Below are positions 15,898 through 26,144 of a stretch of 64,000 nt of DNA, piece after piece; the first letter of the stretch is position 1; each line of letters opens with the position of its first letter. The DNA is from Geodermatophilus marinus. GTDB taxonomy: Bacteria > Actinomycetota > Actinomycetes > Mycobacteriales > Geodermatophilaceae. The stretch lies in the NCBI RefSeq assembly GCF_003428645.1, contig NZ_QVQH01000001.1, forward strand, positions 401,110 through 465,109, read 5' to 3'. A model generated the notes under the pieces. The model worked only from the letters and a program-made list of their open reading frames with translations. It ran no database searches and was not told the origin of the DNA. Both the position numbers and the translations under genes were made by a program.

Positions 15898-16854
15898 TCA
15901 GGCCGCGGCGGTGGTCGCGAGCGGTACGGCGACCGGTCGGTGGCCGGCGAGGGTCGCCGCCACCTCGTCGAGGACCTGCCGGTGGAAGGGCAGGGTCATG
16001 TGCCCGATGCCGCGGACCAGCACGTTGCGGACGTGCAGGTCGGGGTGGTCGCAGCGGCCCGCGCGGGTGGGGAGCACCACCTGGTCCAGGTCGCTGTAGA
16101 CCGCGGTGATCGGGGTGCGGACCCCCGGGGCCGGCAACGCCAGCTCCTCGAGCACCGGTGAACCCGGGCGCAGCTGCCGCACCAGCGGGGTGGGCAGCAG
16201 GTGCGCGAGCACCGAACCCCGGTGCGGCGTCCCGAGGGTCACGAGGGAGGCCACCCGGGCGTCGCCGCCCTGCCGCTGGACGTGGTAGCGCGCGATCAGG
16301 CCGCCCAGGCTGTGCCCGACCACGTGCACCCGCTCGTGCCCGGTCTGCTCGCAGACCCGCTCCAGGTGCGCACCGAGGTCGGCGGCGCCCCGGGCGACGT
16401 CGTCCAGCAGCGGGCTGTAGTTCCACGAGCAGACGTGGGCGAAGCCCCGCCGGCGGAGGCTGCGCCGCATCACGGCGAAGATCGAGCAGTTGTCGATCAG
16501 GCCGTGCACCAGGACGACGGGGGTCCGCGCGGCCAGCGGGTCGGCGGCGAACAACGCCCGCGCCGCAGGGTTCCGGCCGCCGGGCCGGCGGCTGGGGTCG
16601 GGGCGCACCGGCTCCACCCGCGTGCCCAGCGGGTACATCAGCACGTGGGCGCCGACGAGGGCCAGCTCGGTGATCCCGCCGGTCAGGACCGCCCGGGAGG
16701 CGAGGGCCCGCAACCCCCGTGGCGCGGCCGGGAGGACGGCCTCGGTGTGCGAGGCTGGACCGGTAGGAGGGTCGGCGGCCGGACGCACGGTCTCCGCCTC
16801 CCGTCCTCGGTCCGGGGGCTCCCCGGCTCGACCGACCCGCCGAGGCGGGTGCAC
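15898..16854 (-). CDS. Alpha/beta-hydrolase, esterase/lipase family
   Basis: 318 residues. The hydrolase core starts near residue 110 with the oxyanion strand VVLVHGLIDN. The nucleophile elbow is VVGHSLGGLIARYH (Ser ~182), a candidate acid is in VYSDLDQVV, and the His is in the terminal GIGHMTLPFH. The layout fits PGAP1/triacylglycerol-lipase-like enzymes. An internal hydrophobic stretch at about residues 50-75 may anchor it to the membrane. No lid or signal peptide is clear. It is divergent from the membrane protein at 16973. The GTG 16854 start has no strong ribosome site and could be displaced inward by up to ~40 residues. Confidence 0.8.
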   Translation of the reverse strand: MHPPRRVGRAGEPPDRGREAETVRPAADPPTGPASHTEAVLPAAPRGLRALASRAVLTGGITELALVGAHVLMYPLGTRVEPVRPDPSRRPGGRNPAARALFAADPLAARTPVVLVHGLIDNCSIFAVMRRSLRRRGFAHVCSWNYSPLLDDVARGAADLGAHLERVCEQTGHERVHVVGHSLGGLIARYHVQRQGGDARVASLVTLGTPHRGSVLAHLLPTPLVRQLRPGSPVLEELALPAPGVRTPITAVYSDLDQVVLPTRAGRCDHPDLHVRNVLVRGIGHMTLPFHRQVLDEVAATLAGHRPVAVPLATTAAA

Positions 16855-16972
16855 CGCCGCAGCGGCGCCCTGTTCACTCGACGGTAATCCCCGTGTGTGT
16901 CGGTCGTCACACGCACGACAGCACCCGGCCGCCGATCGAGGCCGGTTCGTGACCTACCGACGGAGGGGGACC

Positions 16973-18037
16973 GTGACCGCCCGAGACGGTTCGACCCGGA
17001 GACGCCCGGCCGCGGGGGCCCGCGCGCCGTCGGCCCGGCGGTCGCCGGCCCGGGGCGCGGCCGACGCGCGCGGCGGCGGTGCGCGACCCGGGCCCCCGCC
17101 GGGTGACGCGCTCGTCATCGGGCCGGTCCCGCCGCTGGCCCGGGCGGCCGGCGTGCTGCTCGTCCTCTCCGGGGTCGTGGGCCTCGTGGCGCCGTTCCCG
17201 ACCTACCTGGTCGTCGGCGGGCAGGAGCTGGTCCGGGGGGACGGCATCGCCGGCGTCCTCGCGGCGTGGCTCGTGCCCGTGGTCTCGGTCGCGGTGGGGG
17301 CCGGGCTGGCCGCCGGGCGGGTGCCTCGGTTCGGGCTGGCCTTCGCCGGCGTCCTCGGGGCACCCGCCCTCGGCCTGCTGGCCATCGAGCTGTACCGCGC
17401 CCGGGACTCGACGGTGCGCCCGGCGGTGGAGGTGCTCGCCGGCGAGCGGGTGCTGACCAGTTCGGTCGAGGTCGGCGCCGGCTGGGTGCTGGGTGCGGTG
17501 TCCCTCGGTCTCCTCGTGCTGGCCGGTGTCGTCGCCGCGGCGGCGTGGGGCCGCACGGTCATGGAGGACGGCGGCGCCCTCGACCCGCTCCGCCCGGTCC
17601 TCGCCGGGGCCGGCGCGGTGCTGGGGGTGGCGACCGTCCTCTGCCTGGTGCTGCCCGCGGCCGACGTCCCCGACCGGGTCGTGACCGACCCCGTCACCGG
17701 CCTGCAGACCGTGGTCGAGCAGCCGGGGCCGCAGGGGCTGCTCGAGCGCCCGGGGCTGGCCCTGCTGGGCGGGCTGCTGCTGGCCGCGGCCCTGGTGCTG
17801 GGGGCGGTGGTGGCGCCGTCCCTGCGCCCCCGGCTGGCGGCGGTCGGCGGGCTGCTGGCGATCACCGCCGTCGTCCTCGCCGCCGGCCTGGGCGGGCTGC
17901 GGGACGCCGGGTCGCCGGACCTCCGGTGGACGCTCGCCGGCGCGGGCCTGCTGGTCGCCGGCCTGGCCTGGGCCGGGCTCACCGCGGTGGCCTGGCGCGC
18001 CCGCCGCGCACCCGCGGTGGAGCGGGGAGGGCGCTGA
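16973..18037 (+). CDS. Hypothetical multi-pass membrane protein
   Basis: 354 residues. A ~55-residue basic, Ala/Pro/Gly-rich cytoplasmic N-terminus is followed by about eight membrane segments arranged in pairs with Asp/Val-rich loops (for example [22 protein letters not shown] between segments 5 and 6). I do not recognise a family. GTG 16973 is chosen because GGAGGGGGA lies just upstream; GTG 16949 in the same frame lacks this. It stands alone between a divergent lipase and sucC, and ends 92 bases before sucC. Confidence 0.65.
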   Translation: MTARDGSTRRRPAAGARAPSARRSPARGAADARGGGARPGPPPGDALVIGPVPPLARAAGVLLVLSGVVGLVAPFPTYLVVGGQELVRGDGIAGVLAAWLVPVVSVAVGAGLAAGRVPRFGLAFAGVLGAPALGLLAIELYRARDSTVRPAVEVLAGERVLTSSVEVGAGWVLGAVSLGLLVLAGVVAAAAWGRTVMEDGGALDPLRPVLAGAGAVLGVATVLCLVLPAADVPDRVVTDPVTGLQTVVEQPGPQGLLERPGLALLGGLLLAAALVLGAVVAPSLRPRLAAVGGLLAITAVVLAAGLGGLRDAGSPDLRWTLAGAGLLVAGLAWAGLTAVAWRARRAPAVERGGR

Positions 18038-18115
18038 GCAGGGCCTCCGCCCGGCGGTGCTGTGATGCGGCCCACGCCCCCCGACGTCGGGGGGACGGTG
18101 CCCGCACGCGGGGTC

Positions 18116-18121
18116 TACGGT
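18116..18121 (+). promoter_or_regulatory. Probable leaderless promoter of sucC
   Basis: A TACGGT hexamer eight bases before the sucC GTG; no ribosome site is present in the gap. This matches the spacing seen at upp, mdh and other genes in the window. Confidence 0.55.
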
Positions 18122-18129
18122 GCCTCTCC

Positions 18130-19290
18130 GTGGATCTCTTCGAGTACCAGGCCCGTGACCTGTTGGCCGCGCACGGCGTACCCGTGCTGCCCGGCGGCGT
18201 CGCCGAGACCCCCGAGCAGGCCGAGGCGATCGCACGGGAGATCGCCGCCCCCGTCGTCGTCAAGGCGCAGGTGAAGACCGGTGGCCGGGGCAAGGCCGGG
18301 GGCGTCAAGCTCGCCGACGACGCCGAGACCGCCCGGGCCCGTGCCGAGGACATCCTGGGCCTGGACATCAAGGGCCACATCACCCACCGCGTGATGGTCG
18401 CCCAGGCCAGCGACATCGCCGAGGAGTACTACTTCTCGTACCTGCTCGACCGCGCCAACCGGACCTTCCTGGCCATGGCCAGCGTCGAGGGCGGGATGGA
18501 GATCGAGCAGCTGGCCGTCGAGCGGCCCGAGGCGCTGGCCCGGGTCCCGGTCGACGCCGCGGTCGGGGTCGACACCGCGAAGGCCGCCGAGATCGTCGAC
18601 GCCGCGGGCTTCCCGGCCGAGGTGCGGGACCAGGTGATCGCCATCGCCGTCCAGCTGTGGGACGTCTTCAGCAAGGAGGACGCCACGCTGGTCGAGGTCA
18701 ACCCGCTGGCGAAGGCCCCCGACGGCACCGTGCTCGCGCTCGACGCGAAGGTGACCCTCGACGAGAACGCCGCGTTCCGGCACGAGGGCCACGCCGCCCT
18801 GGAGGACAGCGCCTCGGCCGACCCGCTCGAGGCGGCGGCCAAGGAGAAGGACCTCAACTACGTCAAGCTCGACGGCGCGGTCGGCATCATCGGCAACGGC
18901 GCCGGCCTGGTGATGAGCACGCTGGACGTCGTCGCCTACGCCGGCGAGGAGTTCGGCGGCGTCAAGCCGGCCAACTTCCTCGACATCGGCGGAGGCGCCT
19001 CGGCCGAGGTCATGGCCAACGGCCTGCACATCATCCTCTCCGACCCCGCCGTGAAGAGCGTCTTCGTCAACGTGTTCGGCGGGATCACCGCCTGCGACGC
19101 GGTGGCCAACGGCATCGTGCACGCGCTGCAGCTGCTCGGGGACGAGGCGACCAAGCCGCTGGTGGTCCGGCTCGACGGCAACAACGTGGAGGAGGGCCGG
19201 CGGATCCTCGCCGACGCCAACCACCCGCTGGTGACCCTGGTGGACACGATGGACGGCGCCGCCCGCCGGGCCGCGGAGCTGGCCGGGTAA
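18130..19290 (+). CDS. sucC: Succinyl-CoA synthetase (ADP-forming) beta subunit
   Basis: 386 residues, the usual length. It begins with [18 protein letters not shown], the typical N-terminus. The ATP-grasp domain carries [20 protein letters not shown] and the metal and nucleotide residues in EVNPLAK and LDAKVTLD. The C-terminal domain has [12 protein letters not shown] and [13 protein letters not shown]. With SucD it makes the tetramer that converts succinyl-CoA to succinate in the TCA cycle with ATP formation. Start GTG 18130 is fixed by homology and by a TACGGT -10 box eight bases upstream, so the mRNA is probably leaderless. A hairpin element lies in the 90-base gap before sucD. Confidence 0.97.
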   Translation: MDLFEYQARDLLAAHGVPVLPGGVAETPEQAEAIAREIAAPVVVKAQVKTGGRGKAGGVKLADDAETARARAEDILGLDIKGHITHRVMVAQASDIAEEYYFSYLLDRANRTFLAMASVEGGMEIEQLAVERPEALARVPVDAAVGVDTAKAAEIVDAAGFPAEVRDQVIAIAVQLWDVFSKEDATLVEVNPLAKAPDGTVLALDAKVTLDENAAFRHEGHAALEDSASADPLEAAAKEKDLNYVKLDGAVGIIGNGAGLVMSTLDVVAYAGEEFGGVKPANFLDIGGGASAEVMANGLHIILSDPAVKSVFVNVFGGITACDAVANGIVHALQLLGDEATKPLVVRLDGNNVEEGRRILADANHPLVTLVDTMDGAARRAAELAG

Positions 19291-19291
19291 G

Positions 19292-19344
19292 GGCCCCGTC
19301 CCCCTCATCCCTCGCAGGCTCGGGACGAGCCTCTGGACGGGGCC
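19292..19344 (+). repeat. Dispersed gene-end hairpin element, copy A
   Basis: Directly after the sucC stop, GGCCCCGTCC (19292-19301) pairs with GGACGGGGCC (19335-19344), and an inner AGGCTCG-GGA-CGAGCCT hairpin fills the loop. It shares the CCCCGTCC...CTCGCAGGCTCGGG...GGACGGGGCC layout with copies after mdh, tlyC and at 46752. It sits inside the sucC-sucD pair, so it is unlikely to be a complete terminator. Confidence 0.65.
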
Positions 19345-19380
19345 ATCGGTGCCCCCCTTCCGAGACAGGACTCAGCAACG

Positions 19381-20256
19381 ATGTCGATCTTCCTCAACGA
19401 GAACAGCAAGGTCATCGTCCAGGGCATGACCGGCTCCGAGGGGCGCAAGCACACCCAGCGCATGCTCTCCTCCGGGACCGCGATCGTCGGCGGGGTCAAC
19501 CCGAAGAAGGCCGGCCAGAGCGTCGACTTCGACGGTGCCGGCGTGCCGGTGTTCGGCTCGGTCGGCGAGGCGATGAAGGAGACCGGCGCCGACGTCAGCG
19601 TCATCTTCGTGCCCCCGGCCGGGGCGAAGGGCGCCGTCGTCGAGGCCGTGGACGCGCAGATCGGGCTGGCCGTCGTCATCACCGAGGGCATCCCGGTGCA
19701 CGACTCGACCTCCTTCTGGGCGCACGCCCAGGGCGGCTCGACCCGGATCATCGGCCCGAACTGCCCGGGGCTGATCAGCCCCGGCCGCTCGAACGCCGGC
19801 ATCATCCCGGCCAACATCACCAAGCAGGGGAAGATCGGGCTGGTCAGCAAGTCCGGCACCCTGACCTACCAGATGATGTACGAGCTCCGGGACATCGGGT
19901 TCTCCACCTGCGTCGGCATCGGCGGCGACCCGGTCATCGGGACGACGCACATCGACTGCCTGCAGGCCTTCCAGGACGACCCGGAGACCGAGGCCATCGT
20001 GATGATCGGTGAGATCGGCGGCGACGCCGAGGAGCGGGCCGCCGACTTCATCGCGGCCAACGTCACCAAGCCCGTCGTCGGCTACGTCGCCGGCTTCACC
20101 GCGCCCGAGGGCAAGACGATGGGTCACGCCGGCGCGATCGTCTCCGGCTCGGCCGGCACCGCGCAGGCCAAGAAGGAGGCCCTCGAGGCCGCCGGGGTCA
20201 GGGTCGGCAAGACGCCCTCGGAGACCGCCCGCCTCATGCGCGAGATCGTCGGCTGA
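19381..20256 (+). CDS. sucD: Succinyl-CoA synthetase (ADP-forming) alpha subunit
   Basis: 291 residues. The N-terminal CoA-binding Rossmann domain shows [18 protein letters not shown] and the ATP-loop region [11 protein letters not shown]. The phosphohistidine is in [12 protein letters not shown] near residue 245. It partners SucC. The 90-base spacing from sucC with an intervening hairpin is larger than usual for this pair. A 15-base GC stem (20264-20299) ends the unit. Same order as in Mycobacterium (Rv0951-Rv0952). Confidence 0.97.
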   Translation: MSIFLNENSKVIVQGMTGSEGRKHTQRMLSSGTAIVGGVNPKKAGQSVDFDGAGVPVFGSVGEAMKETGADVSVIFVPPAGAKGAVVEAVDAQIGLAVVITEGIPVHDSTSFWAHAQGGSTRIIGPNCPGLISPGRSNAGIIPANITKQGKIGLVSKSGTLTYQMMYELRDIGFSTCVGIGGDPVIGTTHIDCLQAFQDDPETEAIVMIGEIGGDAEERAADFIAANVTKPVVGYVAGFTAPEGKTMGHAGAIVSGSAGTAQAKKEALEAAGVRVGKTPSETARLMREIVG

Positions 20257-20263
20257 CGCCTCC

Positions 20264-20299
20264 CCGCCCGCTGCCCCCACCCCCGGGGGCGGCGGGCGG
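20264..20299 (+). terminator. Terminator hairpin after sucD
   Basis: A 15-pair stem (one G-T pair) with a 6-base loop starts eight bases after the sucD stop. No T-run follows, as is common for GC-rich actinobacterial terminators. Confidence 0.6.
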
Positions 20300-20318
20300 C
20301 GCTGCGCCGGGGACTCGG

Positions 20319-20324
20319 TAGCGT
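20319..20324 (+). promoter_or_regulatory. Possible -10 box for the gene at 20424
   Basis: TAGCGT after the sucD terminator and 99 bases before the next start codon; it would give a ~90-base leader with GGAGGAG as ribosome site. Confidence 0.3.
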
Positions 20325-20423
20325 CACGGACGTCGGCCGCGGGGCGTGCCGCGATTGCCTGGCGTGGCGCCGCTCGTCAGCATGCGCCCCGGTGGAGCCC
20401 GGCCGACGGAGGAGTGCCCCGCG

Positions 20424-21644
20424 ATGACCAGCCAGCCCCCGCCCGCGGGCGGGTACGGAGGACCGGGGTGGGGGCAGGAGCCCCCGGGGGAGCCGCGCCA
20501 CGGGCACCCCCCCTACGGCGGGCCGTCCCACGAGCAGCCCCCGTACGGGCAGCCGACCCACGGGCAGCCGCCCGGCTGGGGACAGCCGGGGGCGGGGCAG
20601 CAGCCCGGCCACGCCCAGCCGGCGTCCTGGGCCCAGCCGGGCCCGGGTCAGCAGGGGCCCTACGGCCAGCAGCCCGGCGGGCCGGCCCCGCACGGGCAGG
20701 CGGGCGGAGCCCGGTACGGGGGGCGTCCGGGCGGCGGACCCGCGTTCGACGCCCGGAAGCTGAGGATGGCCGACCTCGTCGTCGCCGGCGGCACCCTGCT
20801 GTTCCTCGTCCTGGCGTTCTTCCCCTGGTACCGGTTCGAGGACGTCTTCTTCGGCGCGGACGTCAGCGTCTGGGGGTGGAGCTCCGGCCAGGTCACCACG
20901 GCGTTCTTCCTCTTCCTGCTCGCCTCGCTGTGGGCCGTGCTGCCGGCGTTCGTGCGCCTCGACCTCGGCTTCCCCCGGTCGTGGATCACCGTGGGCCTGG
21001 CCGGTCTCGGCTTCCTCATGGCCCTGCTGGCCTGGATCGACACCTTCAGCATCGGGCTGTCCTTCTCGTTGTGGGCGCTGCTCGGGTTCCTGACGGCGCT
21101 CGCCGTCCTGGCCTTCGCCGTGCTGGCGCTGCTGCCCGAGCTGACGGCGGGGCGCGCGCTGCCGGGCGGGCTGGCCGACGCCGCGCGGTGGGCCGACCAG
21201 CGGGCTCCGCAGTTCGGTCCCCCGGCCGGGCCGCGGGCCGACGACCAGCAGCCCCGGGAGCAGGCCCCCTACGGCCAGCAGCCGCCGTACGGCCAGCAGC
21301 CGCCGTACGGCCAGCAGCCGCCGTACGGCCAGCAGCCGCCGTACGGCCAGCAGCCGCCGTACGGCCAGGCCCCCTACGGCCAGCAGCCGCCCTACGGCCA
21401 GACCCCCTACGGCCAGACCCCCTACGGCCAGCAGCCGCCGTACGGCCACGCCCCCCAAGGTCAGCAGCCCGCCTACGGGCAGTTCCCCCCGCCGCCCGGC
21501 TGGCCCGCCGGCCCGGCGCCGCACGGGCAGCCCGGCGGTGCCACCCCGCGCGATCCGGGGACGGACCCGGGACCCGGGACCCCGTCCGGCGGGTCCACCG
21601 CCTCCGGGCAGGGGGCGGACCCCGAGCGGCCTTCCGGGACCTGA
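20424..21644 (+). CDS. Pro/Gln/Tyr-rich membrane protein with PPYGQQ repeats
   Basis: 406 residues. A ~110-residue Pro/Gly/Gln/His-rich lead is followed by four membrane segments (about residues 113-250) and then a low-complexity tail with about a dozen PYGQQP or PYGQTP units. The DNA of the tail is a near-perfect 18-base tandem repeat (about 21265-21440). It occupies the position of Rv0954 in Mycobacterium, also a Pro-rich four-helix membrane protein next to perM, so it is probably the counterpart. The tail composition suggests a disordered cytoplasmic scaffold; the function is unknown. ATG 20424 has GGAGGAG upstream. Confidence 0.75.
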   Translation: MTSQPPPAGGYGGPGWGQEPPGEPRHGHPPYGGPSHEQPPYGQPTHGQPPGWGQPGAGQQPGHAQPASWAQPGPGQQGPYGQQPGGPAPHGQAGGARYGGRPGGGPAFDARKLRMADLVVAGGTLLFLVLAFFPWYRFEDVFFGADVSVWGWSSGQVTTAFFLFLLASLWAVLPAFVRLDLGFPRSWITVGLAGLGFLMALLAWIDTFSIGLSFSLWALLGFLTALAVLAFAVLALLPELTAGRALPGGLADAARWADQRAPQFGPPAGPRADDQQPREQAPYGQQPPYGQQPPYGQQPPYGQQPPYGQQPPYGQAPYGQQPPYGQTPYGQTPYGQQPPYGHAPQGQQPAYGQFPPPPGWPAGPAPHGQPGGATPRDPGTDPGPGTPSGGSTASGQGADPERPSGT

Positions 21645-21722
21645 CCCGGGACGCGCCCACCGGTCGTCCCCGGCCGCGGCGCGGTGCCCACGACCGGCGC
21701 CGCGGCTTGGGACAGTGGGGGC

Positions 21723-22919
21723 GTGGTCTCCCTCCTGGCGCGACTGACCGTGCCCCGGCAGAGCGCGACCGGTGCCCGGTGGCCGGACCGGGCACCGGCC
21801 GTGGCCGCCGCCGCGTCCGCGGCGGTCACCGCCCTCGGCCTGGCCGGCCTGACGCTGGCCGTGGTGGTCGTGCAGACGCTCGACCCGTCCGGCGGCCTCC
21901 CCTTCGGCGGCTCGCTGCGCCTCGCCGGGCAGCTCTGGCTGCTGGCCCAGGGGGGCGAGCTGACGCTGGCATCGGGGCGCTTGTCGCTCGCGCCGCTGCT
22001 CGTCACCCTGCTGCTGGCCTGCGGTCTGGCGAGCGCCGGCCGGGTCGTCGTCCGTGCCTGCGACCTGACCGGGGCCCGCGCCGCGGCGGTCGCGGTGGGC
22101 GTGCTCGCCGCCGTCCACGTGCTGCTCACCGCCGGGGTCGCCCTCGCCGCCGACACGGCCGGCGCCCGCGTCGGCCTGCTGCCCGCGGTGCTCGGCGCGG
22201 CCGTCCTCGCCGTCGCCGCGGCAGGGTGGGGCGTCGTCCGCGAGTCCGGGGCCCTCGACCCCGTCGCGGGACGCCTGCCCGACGCCGTGCGCCCGCTGCT
22301 GCGCGGTGTGCTGGCCGGCTGGCTCGCCGCCGTCGCCCTGGGCCTGGCGGTGGTCGCCGTGGCGCTGGCCTCCGACACCGCGGGCTACGCGGCGGTGTCC
22401 CGCTCGCTGGGTGGTGCCGGCGCCGGGGCGCTGGGCCTGCTGGCCCTCGGCGTCCTGCTGCTGCCGAACGCCGCCGCGGGCGCCCTCGGCGTGGCGGCCG
22501 GGCCGGGCCTGTCCGTCGGCAGCGGGACGCTGGTCTCCGTCCACGGCGTCACCCTCGGCACCGTGCCGGCGCTGCCCCTGCTGGCCGCGCTGCCCGACAC
22601 GCAGGCCGTGCCGCTGCTCGCGTTCGCCTCCCAGGTGGTGCCCGCGCTGGCCGGGGTCGTCGCGGGCACCACGCTCGGCCGGCACCTCGGCGGCAGCAGC
22701 GCCGGGTCGGTCGTCGCCGGTCTGTGGGGCGTGCTGGCCGGCGTGCTGCTCGGGGCGGCCTGCGGGCTGTTCGCCTGGGTCGCGGGCGGGTCGCTCGGGG
22801 ACGGCGCCCTGGCCGAGGTCGGGGCACCCCCGGTGGCCACGGCGCTGTCCGTCGCCGTCCAGGCCGGCCTCGCCGCGGGCCTGGCCGCCGCGGTGGCCCG
22901 GTGGCGGTCCCCGGCCTGA
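21723..22919 (+). CDS. PerM-like integral membrane protein (DUF6350)
   Basis: 398 residues, about ten membrane segments with very few charged residues in between. The ordering directly before purN-purH matches perM (Rv0955) of Mycobacterium, a cell-division-linked membrane protein, and motifs such as LPNAAAGALGVAAGPGLSVGSGT and GTVPALPLLAALPD fit the DUF6350 family. Start GTG 21723 has GACAGT six bases upstream and no ribosome site, so the mRNA is probably leaderless. The molecular role in the family is not settled. Confidence 0.75.
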   Translation: MVSLLARLTVPRQSATGARWPDRAPAVAAAASAAVTALGLAGLTLAVVVVQTLDPSGGLPFGGSLRLAGQLWLLAQGGELTLASGRLSLAPLLVTLLLACGLASAGRVVVRACDLTGARAAAVAVGVLAAVHVLLTAGVALAADTAGARVGLLPAVLGAAVLAVAAAGWGVVRESGALDPVAGRLPDAVRPLLRGVLAGWLAAVALGLAVVAVALASDTAGYAAVSRSLGGAGAGALGLLALGVLLLPNAAAGALGVAAGPGLSVGSGTLVSVHGVTLGTVPALPLLAALPDTQAVPLLAFASQVVPALAGVVAGTTLGRHLGGSSAGSVVAGLWGVLAGVLLGAACGLFAWVAGGSLGDGALAEVGAPPVATALSVAVQAGLAAGLAAAVARWRSPA

Positions 22920-22986
22920 CCGGCCGCGTCCGCAGGGCCGCGCCGAGCCCGCGAGGCCCGCACGGCGCCCTTGTAGGGTCGCTGCC

Positions 22987-23598
22987 GTGCCCGCACCCGA
23001 GCCGTCCCCGCGGGCGCGGGTCGTCGTCCTGCTGTCCGGCACCGGCTCGCTCTGCGCCGCGCTGCTCGCCGCCACCGACGACCCGGCCTACCCCGCGCAG
23101 GTCGTCGCGGTCGGCAGCGACCGGGACGCCGCCGGGCTCGAGCACGCCCGCCGCCGCGGCATCCCGACGTTCGCGTGCCGGCTCGGCGCGCACCCCGACC
23201 GCGCCACCTGGGACCGCGCCCTGGCTGCCGAGATCGCGGCGCACGCGCCGGACCTGGTGGTCTCCGCGGGCTTCATGAAGATCGTCGGCCCCGCGGTCCT
23301 CGCCGCCTTCGAGGGCAGGTTGCTCAACACCCACCCGGCGCTGCTGCCGGCCTTCCCCGGGGCCCACGCGGTGCGCGACGCGCTCGCCGCGGGCGTCGCG
23401 GTCACCGGCAGCACGGTGCACCTGGTCGACGCCGGCGTGGACACCGGCCCGGTGCTCGCGCAGCGCGAGGTGCCGGTGCAGCCCGGGGACGACGAGGCCC
23501 GGCTGCACGAACGGATCAAGACGGTGGAGCGCGAGCTCCTGGTGGAGACGGTGGCCCGCCTGGTCCCCGCCGTCCGAGGAACGGAGACCCCTGGATGA
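22987..23598 (+). CDS. purN: Phosphoribosylglycinamide formyltransferase
   Basis: 203 residues, the normal length for GART. It transfers formyl from 10-formyl-THF to GAR in purine synthesis. The GAR-binding loop [13 protein letters not shown], the catalytic Asn-His in [17 protein letters not shown] and the Asp loop [16 protein letters not shown] are present. A TAGGGT hexamer lies seven bases before GTG 22987, so it is probably leaderless. Its stop overlaps the purH ATG by four bases. Confidence 0.96.
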   Translation: MPAPEPSPRARVVVLLSGTGSLCAALLAATDDPAYPAQVVAVGSDRDAAGLEHARRRGIPTFACRLGAHPDRATWDRALAAEIAAHAPDLVVSAGFMKIVGPAVLAAFEGRLLNTHPALLPAFPGAHAVRDALAAGVAVTGSTVHLVDAGVDTGPVLAQREVPVQPGDDEARLHERIKTVERELLVETVARLVPAVRGTETPG

Positions 23599-25145
23599 CC
23601 GATCGGACCCCGATCCGCCGCGCGCTGCTGGGCGTGTACGACAAGAGCGGCATCGAGGACCTGGCGCGCGGGCTGGCCGCGGCCGGGGTCGAGCTGGTCA
23701 GCACCGGGGCGACCGCCCGGCGCATCGCCGACGCCGGCGTCCCGGTCACCCCCGTCGAGCAGGTGACCGGCTTCCCCGAGTGCCTGGACGGGCGGGTCAA
23801 GACCCTGCACCCGGCCGTGCACGCCGGCATCCTGGCCGACCGCCGCAAGCCGGAGCACGTCGCGCAGCTCGACCGGCTCGGGATCGGCGCGTTCGACCTC
23901 GTGGTGGTCAACCTCTACCCGTTCACGCAGACCGTCGCCTCGGGCGCCACGCCCGACGAGTGCGTCGAGCAGATCGACATCGGCGGGCCGGCGATGGTGC
24001 GGGCCGCGGCGAAGAACCACCCGTCGGTCGCGGTCGTCGTCGACCCGGCCCGCTACGACGACGTCCTAGTCGCGGTGCGGGAGGGCGGCTTCACGCCGGC
24101 CCAGCGGCAGCGGCTGGCCGCTGCGGCGTTCCGGCACACCGCCACCTACGACATCGCCGTCGCCTCCTGGATGGGCAACGTGCTGGCACCGGACGACGAC
24201 TCGGGCTTCCCCGCCTGGGTGGGGGCGAGCTGGGAGCGGGCCGAGGTGCTGCGCTACGGCGAGAACCCGCACCAGGCCGCGGCGCTCTACCGCAGCGACC
24301 GGCCCGGGCTGGCCCACGCCGAGCAGCTGCACGGCAAGCAGATGTCCTACAACAACTACGTCGACACCGACGCCGCGTGGCGGGCCGCGCACGACCACGA
24401 CGACCCCTGCGTGGCGATCATCAAGCACGCCAACCCCTGCGGGATCGCCGTCGGGCCGGACATCGCCTCGGCCCACCGCAAGGCGCACGCCTGCGACCCC
24501 GTGTCCGCCTTCGGCGGGGTCATCGCGGCCAACCGGGAGGTGGACCTCGCGATGGCCGAGCAGGTCGCCGAGGTCTTCACCGAGGTCGTCGTCGCGCCGT
24601 CCTTCACCGCCGACGCGGTGGACGTGCTGACGGCGAAGAAGAACATCCGGCTGCTGCGACTGCCCGACGAGACCCGGCCGGCCACCGAGCTGCGACCGCT
24701 CGGCGGCGGGCTGCTGCTCCAGGTCGCCGACCGCGTCGACGCCGCGGGCGACGACCCGACGACCTGGACGCTCGCGACCGGCCAGCCGCTGGACGCCGCC
24801 GGGCTCGACGACCTCGTCTTCGCCTGGCGCAGCGTCCGCGCGGTGCGCAGCAACGCCATCCTGCTGGCCCACGACCGGGCGACGGTCGGCGTCGGCATGG
24901 GCCAGGTCAACCGGGTGGACGCCGCCCGGCTGGCGGTGACCCGCGCCGGCGACCGCGCGGCCGGGGCGGTCGCGGCCTCCGACGCCTTCTTCCCGTTCGC
25001 CGACGGTCTCCAGGTGCTGCTCGAGGCGGGCGTGCGGGCGGTGGTGCAGCCGGGCGGGTCGGTGCGCGACGCCGAGGTGGTCGCGGCGGCCGAGGCCGCC
25101 GGCGTGCCGCTCTACCTGACCGGCACCCGGCACTTCGCGCACTGA
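23595..25145 (+). CDS. purH: Bifunctional AICAR transformylase / IMP cyclohydrolase
   Basis: 516 residues. The N-terminal MGS-fold IMP cyclohydrolase (residues 1-~190) begins [17 protein letters not shown] and includes [16 protein letters not shown]. The AICAR transformylase domain follows with [11 protein letters not shown] and the catalytic KHANPCG. It catalyses the last two steps to IMP and uses the same formyl donor pool that FolD, encoded nearby, supplies. ATG 23595 overlaps the purN stop. Just past the stop is a hairpin and then a 45-base tandem repeat. Confidence 0.97.
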   Translation: MTDRTPIRRALLGVYDKSGIEDLARGLAAAGVELVSTGATARRIADAGVPVTPVEQVTGFPECLDGRVKTLHPAVHAGILADRRKPEHVAQLDRLGIGAFDLVVVNLYPFTQTVASGATPDECVEQIDIGGPAMVRAAAKNHPSVAVVVDPARYDDVLVAVREGGFTPAQRQRLAAAAFRHTATYDIAVASWMGNVLAPDDDSGFPAWVGASWERAEVLRYGENPHQAAALYRSDRPGLAHAEQLHGKQMSYNNYVDTDAAWRAAHDHDDPCVAIIKHANPCGIAVGPDIASAHRKAHACDPVSAFGGVIAANREVDLAMAEQVAEVFTEVVVAPSFTADAVDVLTAKKNIRLLRLPDETRPATELRPLGGGLLLQVADRVDAAGDDPTTWTLATGQPLDAAGLDDLVFAWRSVRAVRSNAILLAHDRATVGVGMGQVNRVDAARLAVTRAGDRAAGAVAASDAFFPFADGLQVLLEAGVRAVVQPGGSVRDAEVVAAAEAAGVPLYLTGTRHFAH

Positions 25146-25149
25146 AGAA

Positions 25150-25205
25150 GGACCTCCTCGCCCCCCGCCACTCGCACGCTCGCGGCGGGTCCCTGCGAGG
25201 AGGCC
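25150..25205 (+). repeat. Dispersed gene-end hairpin element, variant copy E
   Basis: Immediately after the purH stop, AAGGACCTCCTCGC opens a stem whose arms CCTCCTCGC (25153-25161) and GCGAGGAGG (25195-25203) pair perfectly. It keeps the AAGGAC...GGCC frame of the other copies but has a different stem sequence with full complementarity. The right arm falls in the first unit of the tandem repeat that follows. Confidence 0.55.
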
Positions 25206-25460
25206 GTTCCAGCACGTCACCTGCTCGGCGCGGGCCCCTGGAGGGTGGCCGTTCCAACTCGTCACCTGCTCGCGGCGGGTTCCTGCGAGGAGGCCGTTCC
25301 AGCACGTCACCTGCTCGGCGCGGGCCCCTGGAGGGTGGCCGTTCCGGCTCGTCACCTGCTCGCGGCGGGTTCCTGGAGGGTGGCCGTTCCAACTCGTCAC
25401 CTGCTCGCGGCGGGTCCCTGCGAGGACGCCGTTCCAGCACGTCGCCTGCTCGGCGCGGGG
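25182..25460. repeat. 45-base tandem repeat, six units plus a partial
   Basis: Six consecutive 45-base units start at 25182, 25227, 25272, 25317, 25362 and 25407, with a short partial seventh. Most end in GTCACCTGCTC (the sixth in GTCGCCTGCTC) and share a central GGCCGTTCC (GCCGTTCC in the sixth). Two subtypes mainly alternate: GCGGCGGGTTCCTGCGAGG and GGCGCGGGCCCCTGGAGGG. The length is a multiple of three, and several frames stay open without codon bias, so I do not treat it as coding. It lies between purH and the promoter of the pentapeptide gene. Confidence 0.85.
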
Positions 25461-25474
25461 CCTACCCTGCACCG

Positions 25475-26107
25475 GTGCACAGCAGCCGACCGCACGTCCG
25501 ACCGCCCGAGGCCGGTGCGGTGGTCGAGGGGCAGGACCTCGCCCGGGTCGACTGGTGGGGCACCGAGCTCGAGGCCGTCACCTTCACCCGCTGCCGCTTC
25601 GAGGACGCCGGGCTGGAGGAGCTGGTCACCCGGCGCTGCGTGTTCGACTCCTGCGTGCTCACCGGCGTCCGCCTGGGCGGCTCCCGGCACACCGGGTCGG
25701 CGTTCCTCTCCTGCCGCTTCGACCGGGCCCGGCTGTTCGACGCCGTGTGGACCGGGTGCAAGCTCACCGGCTCGCAGTTCCCCGGCGCGGTGCTGCGGCC
25801 CGTGACCTCGGTGGACTGCGACTGGTCGTGGACGTCGCTGCGCGGGGTGGACCTCTCCGGCTCCGACCTCTCCGGCCAGCGGTTCCGGGAGGCGGACCTG
25901 ACCGGCGCCGACCTGCGCGAGTGCGACCTCACCGGCGCCGACCTCGACCACTCCCGCCTGCAGGGGGCCGCGTTGCGCGGTGCCGACCTGCGGGGGGCGT
26001 CCACCGACGCCGTCCCCTGGCGCGCGCTGGACCTCACCGGCGTGCGGCTGGACCTCCAGCAGTCCGTCCAGGTCGCCCGCGCCCACGGCGCCCTGGTCAC
26101 CGACTGA
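25475..26107 (+). CDS. Pentapeptide repeat protein
   Basis: 210 residues with about 20 A(D/N)LxX-type five-residue repeats, clearest near the end: LSGSDLSGQRFREADLTGADL and so on. These fold as a right-handed quadrilateral beta-helix. Some family members (MfpA/Qnr) mimic DNA and bind gyrase; many have unknown partners. Nothing here fixes the target. TACCCT six bases before GTG 25475 suggests a leaderless start just after the 45-base tandem repeat. Confidence 0.85.
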   Translation: MHSSRPHVRPPEAGAVVEGQDLARVDWWGTELEAVTFTRCRFEDAGLEELVTRRCVFDSCVLTGVRLGGSRHTGSAFLSCRFDRARLFDAVWTGCKLTGSQFPGAVLRPVTSVDCDWSWTSLRGVDLSGSDLSGQRFREADLTGADLRECDLTGADLDHSRLQGAALRGADLRGASTDAVPWRALDLTGVRLDLQQSVQVARAHGALVTD

Positions 26108-26144
26108 GACCCCGGCCCGGGCGGGGCGACGCCGTCCCCGCCGC

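Noticed and set aside
25182..25460. CRISPR array
   Set aside because: The units are contiguous 45-base near-copies with no unique spacers, so it is a plain tandem repeat.
25146..25474. Coding region across the 45-base repeats
   Set aside because: Open frames exist on both strands only because the unit is a multiple of three and GC-rich; there is no start with a ribosome site and no codon bias.
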